A DNA stretch of 64,000 bases from Dactylosporangium roseum (GTDB taxonomy: Bacteria > Actinomycetota > Actinomycetes > Mycobacteriales > Micromonosporaceae), in the NCBI RefSeq assembly GCF_025264685.1, contig NZ_CP073721.1, forward strand, positions 7,643,501 through 7,707,500, in the 5' to 3' direction. Shown here one piece after another: positions 1 through 8,891 of the stretch. Position numbers and translations under genes: made by a program. Numbering within the stretch: position 1 is the first letter of the stretch; the number at the start of each line of letters is the position of its first letter. A model generated the notes under the pieces. That model ran no database searches, was not told where the DNA came from, and saw nothing but the letters and a program-made list of their open reading frames with translations.

Positions 1-1005
1 GCCGCCGGCCGTGAGCGCTACCGGTTGGCGTCCCGTTACTTCCTCGGCGCGACCGTCGACCTCGACGAGGCGTACCGGTGGGGGTTCGAGGAGCTCGCCC
101 GGCTGGAGAGCGAGATGCGCACCGTGGCCGACAAGATCGTCCCGGGTGGCGGCATCGACGACGCGGTCGAGGCGCTCGACACCGACCCGGCCCGCACGAT
201 CCACGGCAAGGAGGCGTTCCGCGACTGGATGCAGGAGCTCGCCGACACCACCGTGCGGGAGCTCAACGGCCGGCACTTCGACATCCCGCCGCAGGTCCAG
301 CCGATCGAGTGCATGCTCGCGCCGACGTCCGACGGCGGCATCTACTACACCGGCCCCAGCGAGGACTTCTCCCGCCCGGGCCGCATGTGGTGGGCCGTGC
401 CGCAGGGCATCGACAGCTTCTCGACCTGGCGCGAGGTCACGACGGTCTACCACGAGGGCGTCCCGGGTCACCACCTACAGATCGGCCAGACGTATGTGCG
501 GGCGGAACTGCTGAACCGGTGGCGGCGTATCCTGGCGTGGTCGTCCGGGCACGGTGAAGGCTGGGCGCTCTACGCCGAGCGGCTGATGGACGAGCTGGGC
601 TATCTCTCCGACCCGGGTGACAAGCTCGGCATGCTCGACGGGCAGGCGTTCCGCGCCACCCGCGTCATCGTCGACATCGGCATGCACCTGGAGCTGGAGG
701 TCCCCCGCGACAACCCGTTCGGGTTCGCCCCCGGCGAGCGGTGGACGCCCGAGCTGGGCTGGGAGTTCCTGCGGGCGCACTGCCGGGTCGAGGAGAAGAG
801 CCTGCGGTTCGAGCTCAACCGGTATCTCGGCTGGCCCGGGCAGGCCCCCTCGTACAAGCTCGGCGAGCGGGCCTGGCTGGCCGCCCGGGACGAGGCACGG
901 GCCCGCAAGGGCGCCGACTTCGACCTCAAGGCGTTTCACCGCGACGCGCTCAACCTCGGCTCGCTCGGGCTCGACCCGCTGCGAGCAGCCCTAGCCCGCC
1001 TGTAG
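1..1005 (+). CDS. DUF885 family peptidase-like protein, 5' truncated by window edge
   Basis: The reading frame is open from base 1 and ends at TAG 1003-1005, so the start lies upstream; 334 residues are visible. It carries the DUF885 signature HEGVPGHHLQ, a zinc-binding HE...GHH arrangement like that of metallopeptidases, and further on a GHGEGWALYAE stretch that supplies another conserved Glu/His cluster typical of the family. DUF885 proteins are usually about 550-600 residues, so roughly the C-terminal 60% is here. A metal-dependent peptidase activity is inferred from the family; the substrate is unknown. There is no signal peptide in the visible part. It converges on the DUF6114 gene across a strong inverted repeat. 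Confidence 0.85.
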   Translation, partial: AAGRERYRLASRYFLGATVDLDEAYRWGFEELARLESEMRTVADKIVPGGGIDDAVEALDTDPARTIHGKEAFRDWMQELADTTVRELNGRHFDIPPQVQPIECMLAPTSDGGIYYTGPSEDFSRPGRMWWAVPQGIDSFSTWREVTTVYHEGVPGHHLQIGQTYVRAELLNRWRRILAWSSGHGEGWALYAERLMDELGYLSDPGDKLGMLDGQAFRATRVIVDIGMHLELEVPRDNPFGFAPGERWTPELGWEFLRAHCRVEEKSLRFELNRYLGWPGQAPSYKLGERAWLAARDEARARKGADFDLKAFHRDALNLGSLGLDPLRAALARL

Positions 1006-1014
1006 CCCCTCCCC

Positions 1015-1099
1015 CGCGCGTTGATCTTGCAGTTATGGTGCCGGGACACTCCCCGAATGCCCGGTTTGTCAGGCACCACAACTGCAAGATCAACGCGCG
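1015..1099. repeat. Long inverted repeat between convergent genes
   Basis: Arms 1015-1042 and 1072-1099 are 28 bases each and complementary except for one position; the loop is 29 bases. The arms contain GCGTTGATCTTGCAGTT. It starts 10 bases after the DUF885 stop and ends 29 bases before the stop of the opposing DUF6114 gene, so it could end transcription from both sides. The length and near-perfect pairing also fit a dispersed palindromic repeat or MITE-like unit of actinomycete genomes. No U-tract follows. Confidence 0.75.
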
Positions 1100-1127
1100 A
1101 CGGGGCGACGGGGCGACGGGGCGACGG
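1097..1127. repeat. Short tandem repeat, 8-bp unit GCGACGGG, about 4 copies
   Basis: Four consecutive copies of GCGACGGG (the last imperfect) directly follow the right arm of the preceding inverted repeat and abut the DUF6114 stop codon at 1128-1130. Copy number may vary between strains. Confidence 0.8.
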
Positions 1128-2561
1128 TCAGTGGGGGGCGTAGGAGATGTCCAGTGCGGGGGCGGTCAGGACGTTCGACGACACGTAGACCAGCTCGATG
1201 TCGCACTTGGTGTAGAAGCCGGGCAACGGGATCGGCGGCGGCGGCGTCGACGGAGTGAACGTCATCGGCAGGATGCCGAGCACGTTCGCGGAGAACCGCG
1301 TCGTGTAGAACTTCACGTTGCCTTCGACCGTCAGCGACGAGCTCTTGGTGATGAGCGGCTTCGGCGCGCCCGGGGTCCGCAGCTCGAAGGGTGTCGAGGT
1401 CGACTTCTTCATGCTGAAGGCGAGCACCTTGACCTTGCTGCCGTCCTTCTTCGTCAGCTCGGCGACACCGTCGTAGGCGAGGTTGTCCATCGTCATCACG
1501 TCGGCCCTGAGGATCGACGGCGCGGCGGCGACGTGCGGCTGTCCGGGGGCGACCTCGGCCTTCTTGTTGTTCGGCGACTTGTCCGGCGACGGCGAGGCGT
1601 TCGACGGGACGCAGCCCGGGCTCTTCGACGGCGCCTTGGAGCCGGACGGCTGCGGCACCGGGCTCTCGCTGGGGGCCGCCTGCGTTTCGGGTTCCTTCTT
1701 CGCGCCGCCGCCGAAGAGGTTTCCGAACCAGTCGAGCAGACCCGGGCCCTTCGCTTCGGCTTTCGTGGGTGACGGGCCGGGGCTCACGCTCGCGCTCGGG
1801 CTCGCCGTAGTGCCCGGTGCGGCCTCGCCCGACGGTTTGGTGCTGGCCTTCACGCTGGGGCCGGCGCACGGGGCGGCGTACGCCTCCCCGGGCCGATGGG
1901 CGGCCCCGACGACCGCGGCGATGACGGCGACGGCCAGCAGGAGGCCGCCGAGTCCCCGGTGCCTGGGCAGCCCGCCGGCGCCGTCCGGCGGGCGCTGCTC
2001 GTCGGCACTGCCGGCCCCGCCCTTGTCGCCGCGGTGCAGGGGGCTGTACTGGGCGGTGGGCAGTTCGTCGGTGAGGACCCCCGACGGCTGCCGCGGCTCG
2101 TCGACCAGGATGTCTTCGAGTTGCGTGTCCCGGTAGTACGGCTCCGGATCGGGCTCGTCGATCACCGTGTCGTCATCGGCCGGCACGGATGGTTCGGCGG
2201 GGGCCCAGGAGACGGCCAGGCCGCCGCCGACCACGCCGAGGACCGTGCCGAGGAAGAAGCCGCCGAGGTTGAGCCCGATCAGCGCATAGAGCGCGGTGAG
2301 GGTGCCCAGGATGCCGTAGAACAGCCGCTGACCGGGCGAGAACCAGGTTAGTAGGCCGCAGAGCAGCATCATCGCGGGCAGCACGTAGGACAGGAACCCG
2401 GTCGGTCCGAAGTGGACCTCGAGGGCGAGTTCCAGGTTGCCGCTGAGGAACAGCTCCAGCCCGGACAGCAGCAGGAACACTCCACCCCAGAACGGGCGCT
2501 GGGCGCGCCACCCACCGAAGGACGCACGGTACTTCGCGTGCGCGGCGTGAGAGGGGGTCAC
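1128..2561 (-). CDS. DUF6114 domain-containing membrane protein
   Basis: 477 residues. The N-terminus has three or four hydrophobic segments (FWGGVFLLLSGLELFLSG, FLSYVLPAMMLLCGLL, and a Gly-rich FFLGTVLGVVGGGLAVSW) typical of DUF6114. These are followed by an acidic linker, another membrane segment (GGLLLAVAVIAAVVGAA), a Pro/Ser/Lys-rich linker, and a C-terminal beta-rich domain that resembles the fold of its DUF6230 neighbour. GTG start at 2561 with GGAGG six bases upstream. DUF6114 and DUF6230 genes are commonly adjacent in actinomycetes and their role is not established. The pair points the same way here, with an inverted repeat between the genes. Confidence 0.8.
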   Translation of the reverse strand: MTPSHAAHAKYRASFGGWRAQRPFWGGVFLLLSGLELFLSGNLELALEVHFGPTGFLSYVLPAMMLLCGLLTWFSPGQRLFYGILGTLTALYALIGLNLGGFFLGTVLGVVGGGLAVSWAPAEPSVPADDDTVIDEPDPEPYYRDTQLEDILVDEPRQPSGVLTDELPTAQYSPLHRGDKGGAGSADEQRPPDGAGGLPRHRGLGGLLLAVAVIAAVVGAAHRPGEAYAAPCAGPSVKASTKPSGEAAPGTTASPSASVSPGPSPTKAEAKGPGLLDWFGNLFGGGAKKEPETQAAPSESPVPQPSGSKAPSKSPGCVPSNASPSPDKSPNNKKAEVAPGQPHVAAAPSILRADVMTMDNLAYDGVAELTKKDGSKVKVLAFSMKKSTSTPFELRTPGAPKPLITKSSSLTVEGNVKFYTTRFSANVLGILPMTFTPSTPPPPIPLPGFYTKCDIELVYVSSNVLTAPALDISYAPH

Positions 2562-2613
2562 GGACGTCCTCCAGATCGCTCACAATGCAAGCCCGCGGGC
2601 CCGGGCGGCAGAA

Positions 2614-2779
2614 CTAGCGCCTGTCTCATAGCTGGGGTCGAGGCGAGGCGGAATCCAAACGTTTGCCGGGTGCGCGCCGGGCTTGGTCGGATACCGGGGG
2701 TGTATCCGACCAAGCCCGGCGCGGGCAGGGGGTGTTCGGGCCTGCCGCAGCCCGGCCTCAGCCATGAAACAGGCGCTAG
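2614..2779. repeat. Nested inverted repeats between DUF6230 and DUF6114 genes
   Basis: The outer arms, 2614-2634 and 2759-2779, are 21 bases with two mismatches and begin with CTAGCGCCTGT. A perfect inner hairpin with 22-base arms lies at 2673-2694 and 2702-2723 with a 7-base loop. The right outer arm overlaps the stop codon of the DUF6230 gene. The inner stem would act as a terminator or attenuator between the two genes. The two-layer structure with matched ends also resembles a small non-autonomous element. Confidence 0.75.
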
Positions 2780-3414
2780 AAGCACTCCTCCGGTTTGGCA
2801 CCGGTCGAGATGCTCAGGTCGAGGCCGGTGAGCTTGAACGTGCCGGCGGTGGTCGACCAGGCGACCTGCTTGAGATTGGTGATGGTCACGCTGTCGGCCT
2901 GCTGGGCGAAGCTGCCCTGCAGACCCTTGGCGTCCGCACCGCCCTTGGTGAGGTCGGAGGCGTCGATGCCGATCTGGATGTTGTTGAACGTCGCGTCACC
3001 CTTGAGCGACGACAGGTTGATGAGCAGGTCGGTCGCCTCGGCCGGAGCGCCCTGGCCGGCGTGGATGACCATGCTGACCGGCAGGCCCGGCACCTTCACC
3101 GACTGGCACAGGTTGTAGAGCTTGGCCTCCTTGATGCCCGAGACCGCCACGAAGTGGTTCTTCGGGTCGGCGGGGTTCTGCGGGTTGCCGCCCTTCTCGG
3201 TGGCCAGGCCGCCGTACTGCACGAAGCCGGTGCCCTCCAGCTTGTCGGCGGAGACCTTGAACTGCTGGCCGGAGACGGCGAACGACGCGGCGATCGCGCC
3301 GGTCGCCTGGCCGAAGACGATGGCGCCGGCGATGAAGCTGGCCGGCACGACGACGGTCGCGAAACGCTTCCATCTCGTGCGGCCCTTCACCGCACTGCCC
3401 TGAGCTACGGACAC
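2776..3414 (-). CDS. DUF6230 family protein
   Basis: 212 residues from GTG 3414, chosen because GAGGAG stands six bases upstream; an upstream extension in frame has no ribosome site and poor coding character. An N-terminal membrane/signal segment (FATVVVPASFIAGAIVFG) is followed by a beta-rich domain ending in KPEECF. DUF6230 proteins are small exported or membrane-anchored actinobacterial proteins, sometimes labelled cholesterol esterase without support. They are usually followed by DUF6114, as here. Function is unknown; a cell-envelope role is inferred from the pairing with a membrane protein. Confidence 0.8.
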   Translation of the reverse strand: MSVAQGSAVKGRTRWKRFATVVVPASFIAGAIVFGQATGAIAASFAVSGQQFKVSADKLEGTGFVQYGGLATEKGGNPQNPADPKNHFVAVSGIKEAKLYNLCQSVKVPGLPVSMVIHAGQGAPAEATDLLINLSSLKGDATFNNIQIGIDASDLTKGGADAKGLQGSFAQQADSVTITNLKQVAWSTTAGTFKLTGLDLSISTGAKPEECF

Positions 3415-4071
3415 GTAGGGCTCCTCTGGTCGCGGGGTGCTGGGGTGCGGCGCTCCTGCCTTGCGGGCGCTCACATCGCGCCTCCGCTGCGGTCTTCTGT
3501 CGCTGCCGGGCGGTTTCTTCACAGAAGGCCGGGGCGGGGCGTGCGGACGATGTTGCCGGGTCGCTGATGCAGGTACAAGACCGGTCATTACTGGCCGGTA
3601 ACCAGTTCCGCGCGAAAAACGAACGCTGCGTGACGAGCTATCGGAACGTTCCGATCGATGTCAGGTCATCAAGGCCAACAAATCCGGCATTGCGGTCTGG
3701 TGATCGTCACCACAGGTGAGCAAGCTTGGCGAAGGTCACGGTTCCATAACGACAAACCCCGAAGGTTCTTCACTCGCCATCGACGATGGTGAGTTTCCTC
3801 CCAAAGCCGTCAAAAGCCTTGTCTCGAACACTCGGCATCGCCAGCGGGTTGACCCCGGGCGGGGCCTTCTCGGCGTCGGTCCCGAACGCCCGCCGCTGGT
3901 CACCGAGCGACCCGCTCCTCGCCACCGCCCGCGCCCCGCCGACTCGGCGTGCCGGCCACGCCCCGGTCGAACGCGGCCGATCATCAACGCCACGCCGGGG
4001 CGGCCGACTCAGCCGGCTCCTGCCGGGTGAGGCAGGCCCGACAGCCCCGGGCGAACAGCGGGAGCGGCTCG
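3415..4071. other. 657-base intergenic region with candidate operators
   Basis: No convincing gene; the open frames here lack ribosome sites and family resemblance. Upstream of the DUF6230 gene it holds ACCGGT at 3580-3585, ACTGG/CCAGT half-sites at 3590-3606 and a perfect 16-base palindrome at 3640-3655. The part near 3700-3712 contains GGTGA-TCG-TCACC. The remainder separates the DUF6230 promoter from the end of the FtsX permease gene. Confidence 0.6.
3640..3655. promoter_or_regulatory. Perfect 16-bp palindrome ATCGGAACGTTCCGAT, candidate operator
   Basis: The palindrome lies about 225 bases upstream of the DUF6230 start. It is long enough for a dimeric regulator. No regulator gene is adjacent, so the binding protein is unknown. 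Confidence 0.45.
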
Positions 4072-5400
4072 TCAAGCGCGCATGACTGTGGCGATCGGGA
4101 TCCGTGCTGCGCGGACGGCCGGGATCGAGCCGCCCAGCAGGCCGGCCACCAGGCCCGCGATCACGCCGGCCACGCCCGCCTGCCAGGGGAACGTGACGTC
4201 GGTCAACTGCGGGACCTTCGAGCCCAGGATGCGGACCACCAGGTCGAGGGCCAGCACCGACAGGCCGATCGCCGCAGCGGCGGTCAGCAGGCCGGTCAGC
4301 AGCGTCTCGGCCAGCACGATGCCGGCCAGCAACGACCGCGGCGTGCCCACGGCTCTTCGCAGCGCGAACTCCTCGACCCGCTCACCCACCGTCGCCAAAC
4401 CCACGTTGAGGATGCCGGCCACGCCGATCAGCAGTACCAACGCTGCCATGCCCAGGAAAATCCAGCGGATGATCGAGAGCTCCTGCTCGATGCTCTCCCG
4501 GGCCTTGACCACCTCGACGTGCAGGGCGTCGGCCGGGACCCCGGCGCCGGCCAACTTGCGGGTCAGCAGGCGCTCGGTGTCGCCCGCCGACGGCGAGAAC
4601 ATCACCTGGAGCCCCATGCCGCCGAGAGCGGGCCGCCCGGACTGCGGCGGCATCCAGTTGCGCAGCTCGTCGGCGCGGACGTAGGCGGTGGGCTGGGAGT
4701 TGCCGTCGTCGATCACGCCCACGATGCGCGGCGTGAGATTGGCGGTCGTGCCGTCCAGACGCATCTCGGCGGGCACCTGGTGCTGGTTGAAGCCGCGCGC
4801 CGCCTCCTTGTTGAGCACAAGGCGCGGTGAATACGACGGCGGGCCGGTGAGGTCGAGCCAGGAACCGGCGACCGGCCTGTACGGCCGGAACTGCCGCACA
4901 TCGCCGACCACCGCGTTGAGCTGCACCTCGATCGCCTGCCCCTTGGGGGCCACGTCGGCCGGGCCGAGCGGCACCGGCCGGCACATGCCGGAGGGGTCGC
5001 ACCGCATCTCGTACTGCCCGGGGCCGTAGCCGAAGCCGCCAGCGTCGTCGAAAGGCGCCGCGCCCGGGTTGACCGGGGTAACCTTCGGTTCGCCGATGAT
5101 CGCCTGGTAGCCGACCATCGCCGCCGCACCGGGACGGCCGGAGATCGTGGCGACCGTCGTGTCGATCGCGTCGCCGAAGGGCGGGATGTACATCTGGCGC
5201 GTGCCGTCCTTGCCGGCGTGCAGTTCGACATCCGCGAGGCGCAGCGTCTTCGCGGTCTCCGCAGCCGCCTGGACGGTGACCACGGCCAGCACGCCCAGGA
5301 ACAGCGACACCATCGACAGGAACGTGCGCGTCTTGCGGGCCCGGATGCCCTGCCCGCCGATGATCAGCGCCGACCGGAACCGCCCCGACAGCCTGATCAT
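4072..5400 (-). CDS. ABC transporter permease, MacB/FtsX family
   Basis: 442 residues. One N-terminal membrane helix after an RARKTRTFL stretch, a large extracytoplasmic MacB-like domain (about residues 45-300), then three C-terminal helices containing the FtsX-type motif RVEEFALRRAVGTPR. This is the MacB layout with four membrane segments. The ATG overlaps the end of the ATPase gene as ATGA (5397-5400), so the two are translationally coupled. With the ATPase and lipoprotein adaptor it should form a tripartite exporter or mechanotransmission complex; the cargo cannot be told from sequence. Confidence 0.88.
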   Translation of the reverse strand: MIRLSGRFRSALIIGGQGIRARKTRTFLSMVSLFLGVLAVVTVQAAAETAKTLRLADVELHAGKDGTRQMYIPPFGDAIDTTVATISGRPGAAAMVGYQAIIGEPKVTPVNPGAAPFDDAGGFGYGPGQYEMRCDPSGMCRPVPLGPADVAPKGQAIEVQLNAVVGDVRQFRPYRPVAGSWLDLTGPPSYSPRLVLNKEAARGFNQHQVPAEMRLDGTTANLTPRIVGVIDDGNSQPTAYVRADELRNWMPPQSGRPALGGMGLQVMFSPSAGDTERLLTRKLAGAGVPADALHVEVVKARESIEQELSIIRWIFLGMAALVLLIGVAGILNVGLATVGERVEEFALRRAVGTPRSLLAGIVLAETLLTGLLTAAAAIGLSVLALDLVVRILGSKVPQLTDVTFPWQAGVAGVIAGLVAGLLGGSIPAVRAARIPIATVMRA

Positions 5401-6077
5401 GCCGACTCCAGCACACCGTTGCGCAGGTGGACGACGCGGTGCATCTTGGCGGCGTGTGCCTGGTCGTGGGTGACCAGGATCAGGCCGCAGCCACGGTCGG
5501 TAGCGGCTCGCATGACGTCGATGACGAGGTTTCCGGTCTCCGTGTCGAGGGCGCCGGTCGGCTCGTCGGCGAGCAAAAGGCTCGGGTTGCGCACGAGTGC
5601 CCGGGCGACCGCGACCCGCTGCTGCTCACCGCCGGAGAGCTTGGGCGGCCGGTGCTTGGCGAGGTCGGCTATGCCGACCTGGTCGAGTGCTTCCAGCGTG
5701 CGGGCCTTGCGCTTGCGCCGCGGCAGCCAGCCCTGCCCGTTGACCAGCGCCATGGCGACGTTTTGCGCGGCGGTGAGGTGCTTGAGCAGGAAGAAGCGCT
5801 GGAAGATGAAGCCGAACTCGGCACTGCGCAGCCCGGCGGCCTTGCGCTCGGGGATGCGGGCCAGGTCGCGGCCGCCCATGAAGTATTGCCCCGAGTCGGG
5901 CCGGTCGAACAGCCCGATGAGGCTCAGGAGCGTGCTCTTGCCGGAGCCGGAGCGGCCCAGGATCGCCACGCTCTCACCGCGCTCGACAGCGAGGTGGACG
6001 CCGTCGAGGATCGTGCGCGGCTGCTGCTGGCCCTTGAGCGTCTTGGTGATCCCGACGAGCTCGATGAGCGGGCTCAT
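5397..6077 (-). CDS. ABC transporter ATP-binding protein, MacB/LolD type
   Basis: 226 residues from ATG 6077, which overlaps the adaptor stop as ATGA. The Walker A GRSGSGKST, the signature LSGGEQQRVAVARAL, the Walker B LLLADEP and the switch histidine VTHDQ are all present. This fits a cytoplasmic ATPase that drives an FtsX-type permease. A much longer open frame continues upstream but overlaps the adaptor gene and is not coding. Confidence 0.92.
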   Translation of the reverse strand: MSPLIELVGITKTLKGQQQPRTILDGVHLAVERGESVAILGRSGSGKSTLLSLIGLFDRPDSGQYFMGGRDLARIPERKAAGLRSAEFGFIFQRFFLLKHLTAAQNVAMALVNGQGWLPRRKRKARTLEALDQVGIADLAKHRPPKLSGGEQQRVAVARALVRNPSLLLADEPTGALDTETGNLVIDVMRAATDRGCGLILVTHDQAHAAKMHRVVHLRNGVLESA

Positions 6078-7066
6078 TTGGTCATCCCCGGAACGGGGTC
6101 GCCACCGGGGTTCTGCTTGGCGGGTGGCAGGTTGGGCCCCGGCACCGAAACCGTCTCGTCGCCGTCGAGCCCGGACTTGATCTCGATGACCTTGCCGTCG
6201 GTGAGGCCGAGCGTCACCTCGCGCACCTCGCGGGTCTGGTCGGGCTTGATGACCTCGACCTGACCGCGGCCCTGCGCCCCGGCGACCGCCTCGACCGGCA
6301 GGACGAGCACGTTGGTCGCCGTCGCGGTGACGACCTCGACGGTGGCCGTGGCGCCGTTGATGAGCTTCACGTCGGCGGGGCCGACGCAGACGAGCCGCAT
6401 GCCGGTCGGTTCGGAGCCTGGCTGCTGCTGCGTGGGCGCTTTGACGACCGGTGGCGCGGCGACACTCGCGCTGGGGTTGGGCGCCGGCGGCTGCTCCTCG
6501 GGGATCGTGCCGGCCGGCAGCGCCGCGAGCGTGCCGAGCACGGTGCAGGGAAACGGGCCGGGGCCGTTCTTGACCTGCACCTGTACGGACTGGAGGGTGT
6601 CGGAGATCTGGTACGCCTGCGCGCCGTCGATGTCGGCCACGACGCCATACCCCACCCGCTTCGCCGACACGATCGGCATGCCGGCGGTGACCTTCGACCG
6701 GTCGTCGACGAGCCGCCCGGTGAACACCGCGCCGGCCGGCACCTCGACCGGAGTGGACTTGCCGCCGGCCCAGATGTTGGCCACCTTGGTCGGCTTGGTC
6801 GGCGTGCTCGTCGGCGCCTTGACGTTCAGATACCGCACCTCGCCGTCGACCGGCGCCACCAGGCCGAAGGTCGGCCCGAGGGTCACCTTGCCGGAGAGGC
6901 TGACGCGGTTGGTGAGGTCCTGACGGGTCGGTTTGGCCGTGGTCATGGCGGTGCCGCGCTCGGCCATGCCCGGGGTGTCGGTCTCTTGGGCGCTCGACGG
7001 CGTACAGCCGGCCAACAGGCCCGCCGACAGCGCGGCGCCGAGCAACGCGGGGAGGAATCTTCGCAC
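6074..7066 (-). CDS. Periplasmic-adaptor-like lipoprotein of the MacB-type exporter
   Basis: 330 residues from GTG 7066; this start places a lipoprotein signal peptide at the N-terminus (RRFLPALLG...LLAGC, lipobox LAGC). The middle carries HlyD/RND-adaptor-like beta segments (KVTLGPTFGLVAPVDGEV, VLVLPVEAVAG) and a Pro/Gln-rich insert. The gene is first in the operon and is coupled by ATGA to the ATPase. In Gram-positive bacteria such adaptors sit on the outer face of the membrane and contact the FtsX permease. Confidence 0.82.
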   Translation of the reverse strand: MRRFLPALLGAALSAGLLAGCTPSSAQETDTPGMAERGTAMTTAKPTRQDLTNRVSLSGKVTLGPTFGLVAPVDGEVRYLNVKAPTSTPTKPTKVANIWAGGKSTPVEVPAGAVFTGRLVDDRSKVTAGMPIVSAKRVGYGVVADIDGAQAYQISDTLQSVQVQVKNGPGPFPCTVLGTLAALPAGTIPEEQPPAPNPSASVAAPPVVKAPTQQQPGSEPTGMRLVCVGPADVKLINGATATVEVVTATATNVLVLPVEAVAGAQGRGQVEVIKPDQTREVREVTLGLTDGKVIEIKSGLDGDETVSVPGPNLPPAKQNPGGDPVPGMTK

Positions 7067-7487
7067 CGGTGCAACCCCCAGATTCGCGAGCCGATCGAAG
7101 TCCGCCAAAGGGTATCGGCCGGCCGTGCCACGCGGGTGCCCGAAAGAGGGTGATCGCGAAAATACCACTCGCAGTAAAAGCGCGGAAGCCGACAGTATCG
7201 ATTCGGTTTGCCGGTACGGCAACTGGAAGGCGTTCGCGCCGGCCGAGCGGCCCTGACCGTCCGGGGTGACCGCGGTCAGTCCAGCGCACAACCGCGGCGA
7301 TGTGAGGCCGCCCGGTGGTCCTGTGGTCCGACACCACGGCGGTACCGCCGTGGTGTGTCACTCGCCTGTCTGTCCACGTCCAGTTCGAGCATCCGGGGTG
7401 AGTTCGCCGACGGGGGTGTGGCGGCCGAGGGTGAGGCCGGCCGGGTGACGTGTCCTCGATCACCCCGATAGGGAATATGCTGCGGAA
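7067..7487. other. Divergent promoter region between exporter operon and SBP56 gene
   Basis: 421 bases without a supported gene. It must hold the promoters of both the leftward exporter operon and the rightward selenium-binding-protein gene. The only strong structure is the perfect palindrome at 7331-7356. Confidence 0.6.
7331..7356. promoter_or_regulatory. Perfect 26-bp palindrome in divergent intergenic region
   Basis: Each half is ACACCACGGCGGT or its complement, with no spacer. It lies 265 bases upstream of the exporter operon and 132 bases upstream of the SBP56 gene, so a terminator role is unlikely and an operator is the simpler reading. Confidence 0.5.
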
Positions 7488-8891
7488 ATGGCTCTGTGGA
7501 GACCGGATCCGACCTTCTACCCGTCGCCACGCGACGCGCTGCGGGCGCCGCCGGAGAAGCTCGCCTACGTGGCCGCCTTCGACCGCGCCGCCGAGCGGCC
7601 CGACGCCATCGCCGTCGTCGACACCGACCCGTCGTCTGCCGCCTACGGCACCGTGGTCGGCTGGACCGAGCTGCCCAACACCGGTGACGAGCTGCACCAC
7701 TTCGGCTGGAACGCGTGCAGCACCGCGCTGTGCCCGTATGCGCCACACCCGCACGTCGAGCGCCGCTATCTGATCGTTCCCGGGCTGCGCTCGTCCCGCA
7801 TCCACGTCCTGGACACCGGCCCCGACCCGCGCTCACCCGCGATCGTCAAGATCCTCGAGCCCGACGAGCTCGGCAAACGCGCGGGCTACTCCCGGCCACA
7901 CACCGTCCACTGCGGCCCCGAGGGGATCTACGTCTCCGCGCTCGGCGGTGCCGACGGCGCCGACGGCCCGGGCGGCATCGCGCTGCTCGACCACACGTCG
8001 TTCGAGGTCCTCGGCCGTTGGGAGATCAACCGCGGCCCGCAGTACCTCGCCTACGACGTCTGGTGGCACCTCGGGCACGACGTCGTGGTGACCAGCGAGT
8101 GGGGCACGCCGTCGATGATCGAGCACGGCGTGGTGGGCGAGCTGCTGCTGGGCCGCGAATACGGGCACGCCCTGCACTTCTGGGATCTGCGCAAGCGCCG
8201 CCACCTGCAGACCGTCGACCTCGGTGACCAGCACCAGATGGCACTCGAACTACGCCCCGCCCACGACCCCGGCAAGGAGTACGGGTTCGTCAACACCGTC
8301 ATCAGCGTCGAGGATCTGTCGGCGTCGATCTGGATGTGGCACCGCGAAGGCTCGCGCTTCGCCGCCGAGAAGGTGATCACGATCCCGGCCGAGCCGGCCG
8401 CGGCCGCCGGCCTGCCGCCGGTCCTCCAGCCGTTCGGCGCCGTCCCCCCGCTGGTCACCGACATCGACCTGACGGTCGATGACCGCTTCCTGTTCGTCTC
8501 CGCCTGGGGCACCGGTGAACTGCTCCGCTACGACGTCAGCGATCCGTTCAACCCGGTCTTCGTCGACTCGGTGCGCCTCGGCGGCATCGTCCGCCGCACC
8601 GCCCACCCGACCGACCCGTCGCTGCCGCTCGCCGGTGGACCACAGATGGTCGAGGTCAGCCGGGACGGGCGGCGCGTGTACGTCACCAACTCGCTCTACG
8701 GGTCCTGGGACGACCAGTTCTACCCGGACGGCGTCGGCGCCTGGATGGCCAAGCTCGACGTCACCGAGCAGGACGGGCTCCACCTCGACGCGCGATTCTT
8801 CCCGCACGGCGCCGACTTCCGCGGGCGGCGCGTCCATCAGACGAGACTCCAGGGCGGCGACGCGTCTTCCGACTCGTATTGTTTCTCGTAG
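7488..8891 (+). CDS. Selenium-binding protein SBP56 / methanethiol oxidase family
   Basis: 467 residues, the usual length. Family hallmarks: the N-terminal ELPNTGDELHHFGWNACSTA, PHTVHC, DQHQMALELRPAH, VTDIDLTVDDRFLFVSAWG, and a C-terminal GGPQMVEVSRDGRRVYVTNS. The His residues in these blocks supply the metal site of the beta-propeller. Characterised members oxidise methanethiol to formaldehyde, H2S and H2O2 (EC 1.8.3.4) using copper; this activity is inferred here. ATG 7488 has only a weak ribosome site. The downstream membrane gene begins within its stop codon, suggesting a joint role, possibly copper supply. Confidence 0.93.
   Translation: MALWRPDPTFYPSPRDALRAPPEKLAYVAAFDRAAERPDAIAVVDTDPSSAAYGTVVGWTELPNTGDELHHFGWNACSTALCPYAPHPHVERRYLIVPGLRSSRIHVLDTGPDPRSPAIVKILEPDELGKRAGYSRPHTVHCGPEGIYVSALGGADGADGPGGIALLDHTSFEVLGRWEINRGPQYLAYDVWWHLGHDVVVTSEWGTPSMIEHGVVGELLLGREYGHALHFWDLRKRRHLQTVDLGDQHQMALELRPAHDPGKEYGFVNTVISVEDLSASIWMWHREGSRFAAEKVITIPAEPAAAAGLPPVLQPFGAVPPLVTDIDLTVDDRFLFVSAWGTGELLRYDVSDPFNPVFVDSVRLGGIVRRTAHPTDPSLPLAGGPQMVEVSRDGRRVYVTNSLYGSWDDQFYPDGVGAWMAKLDVTEQDGLHLDARFFPHGADFRGRRVHQTRLQGGDASSDSYCFS

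Noticed and set aside
3716..4085. Small open frames left of the FtsX permease
   Set aside because: Arg/Pro-rich, no ribosome site, no family resemblance, both strands equally open.
6078..7805. Upstream extension of the ABC ATPase frame
   Set aside because: It overlaps the lipoprotein adaptor and the SBP56 gene, is Arg/Gly-rich, and the ATG 6077 start matches the family.
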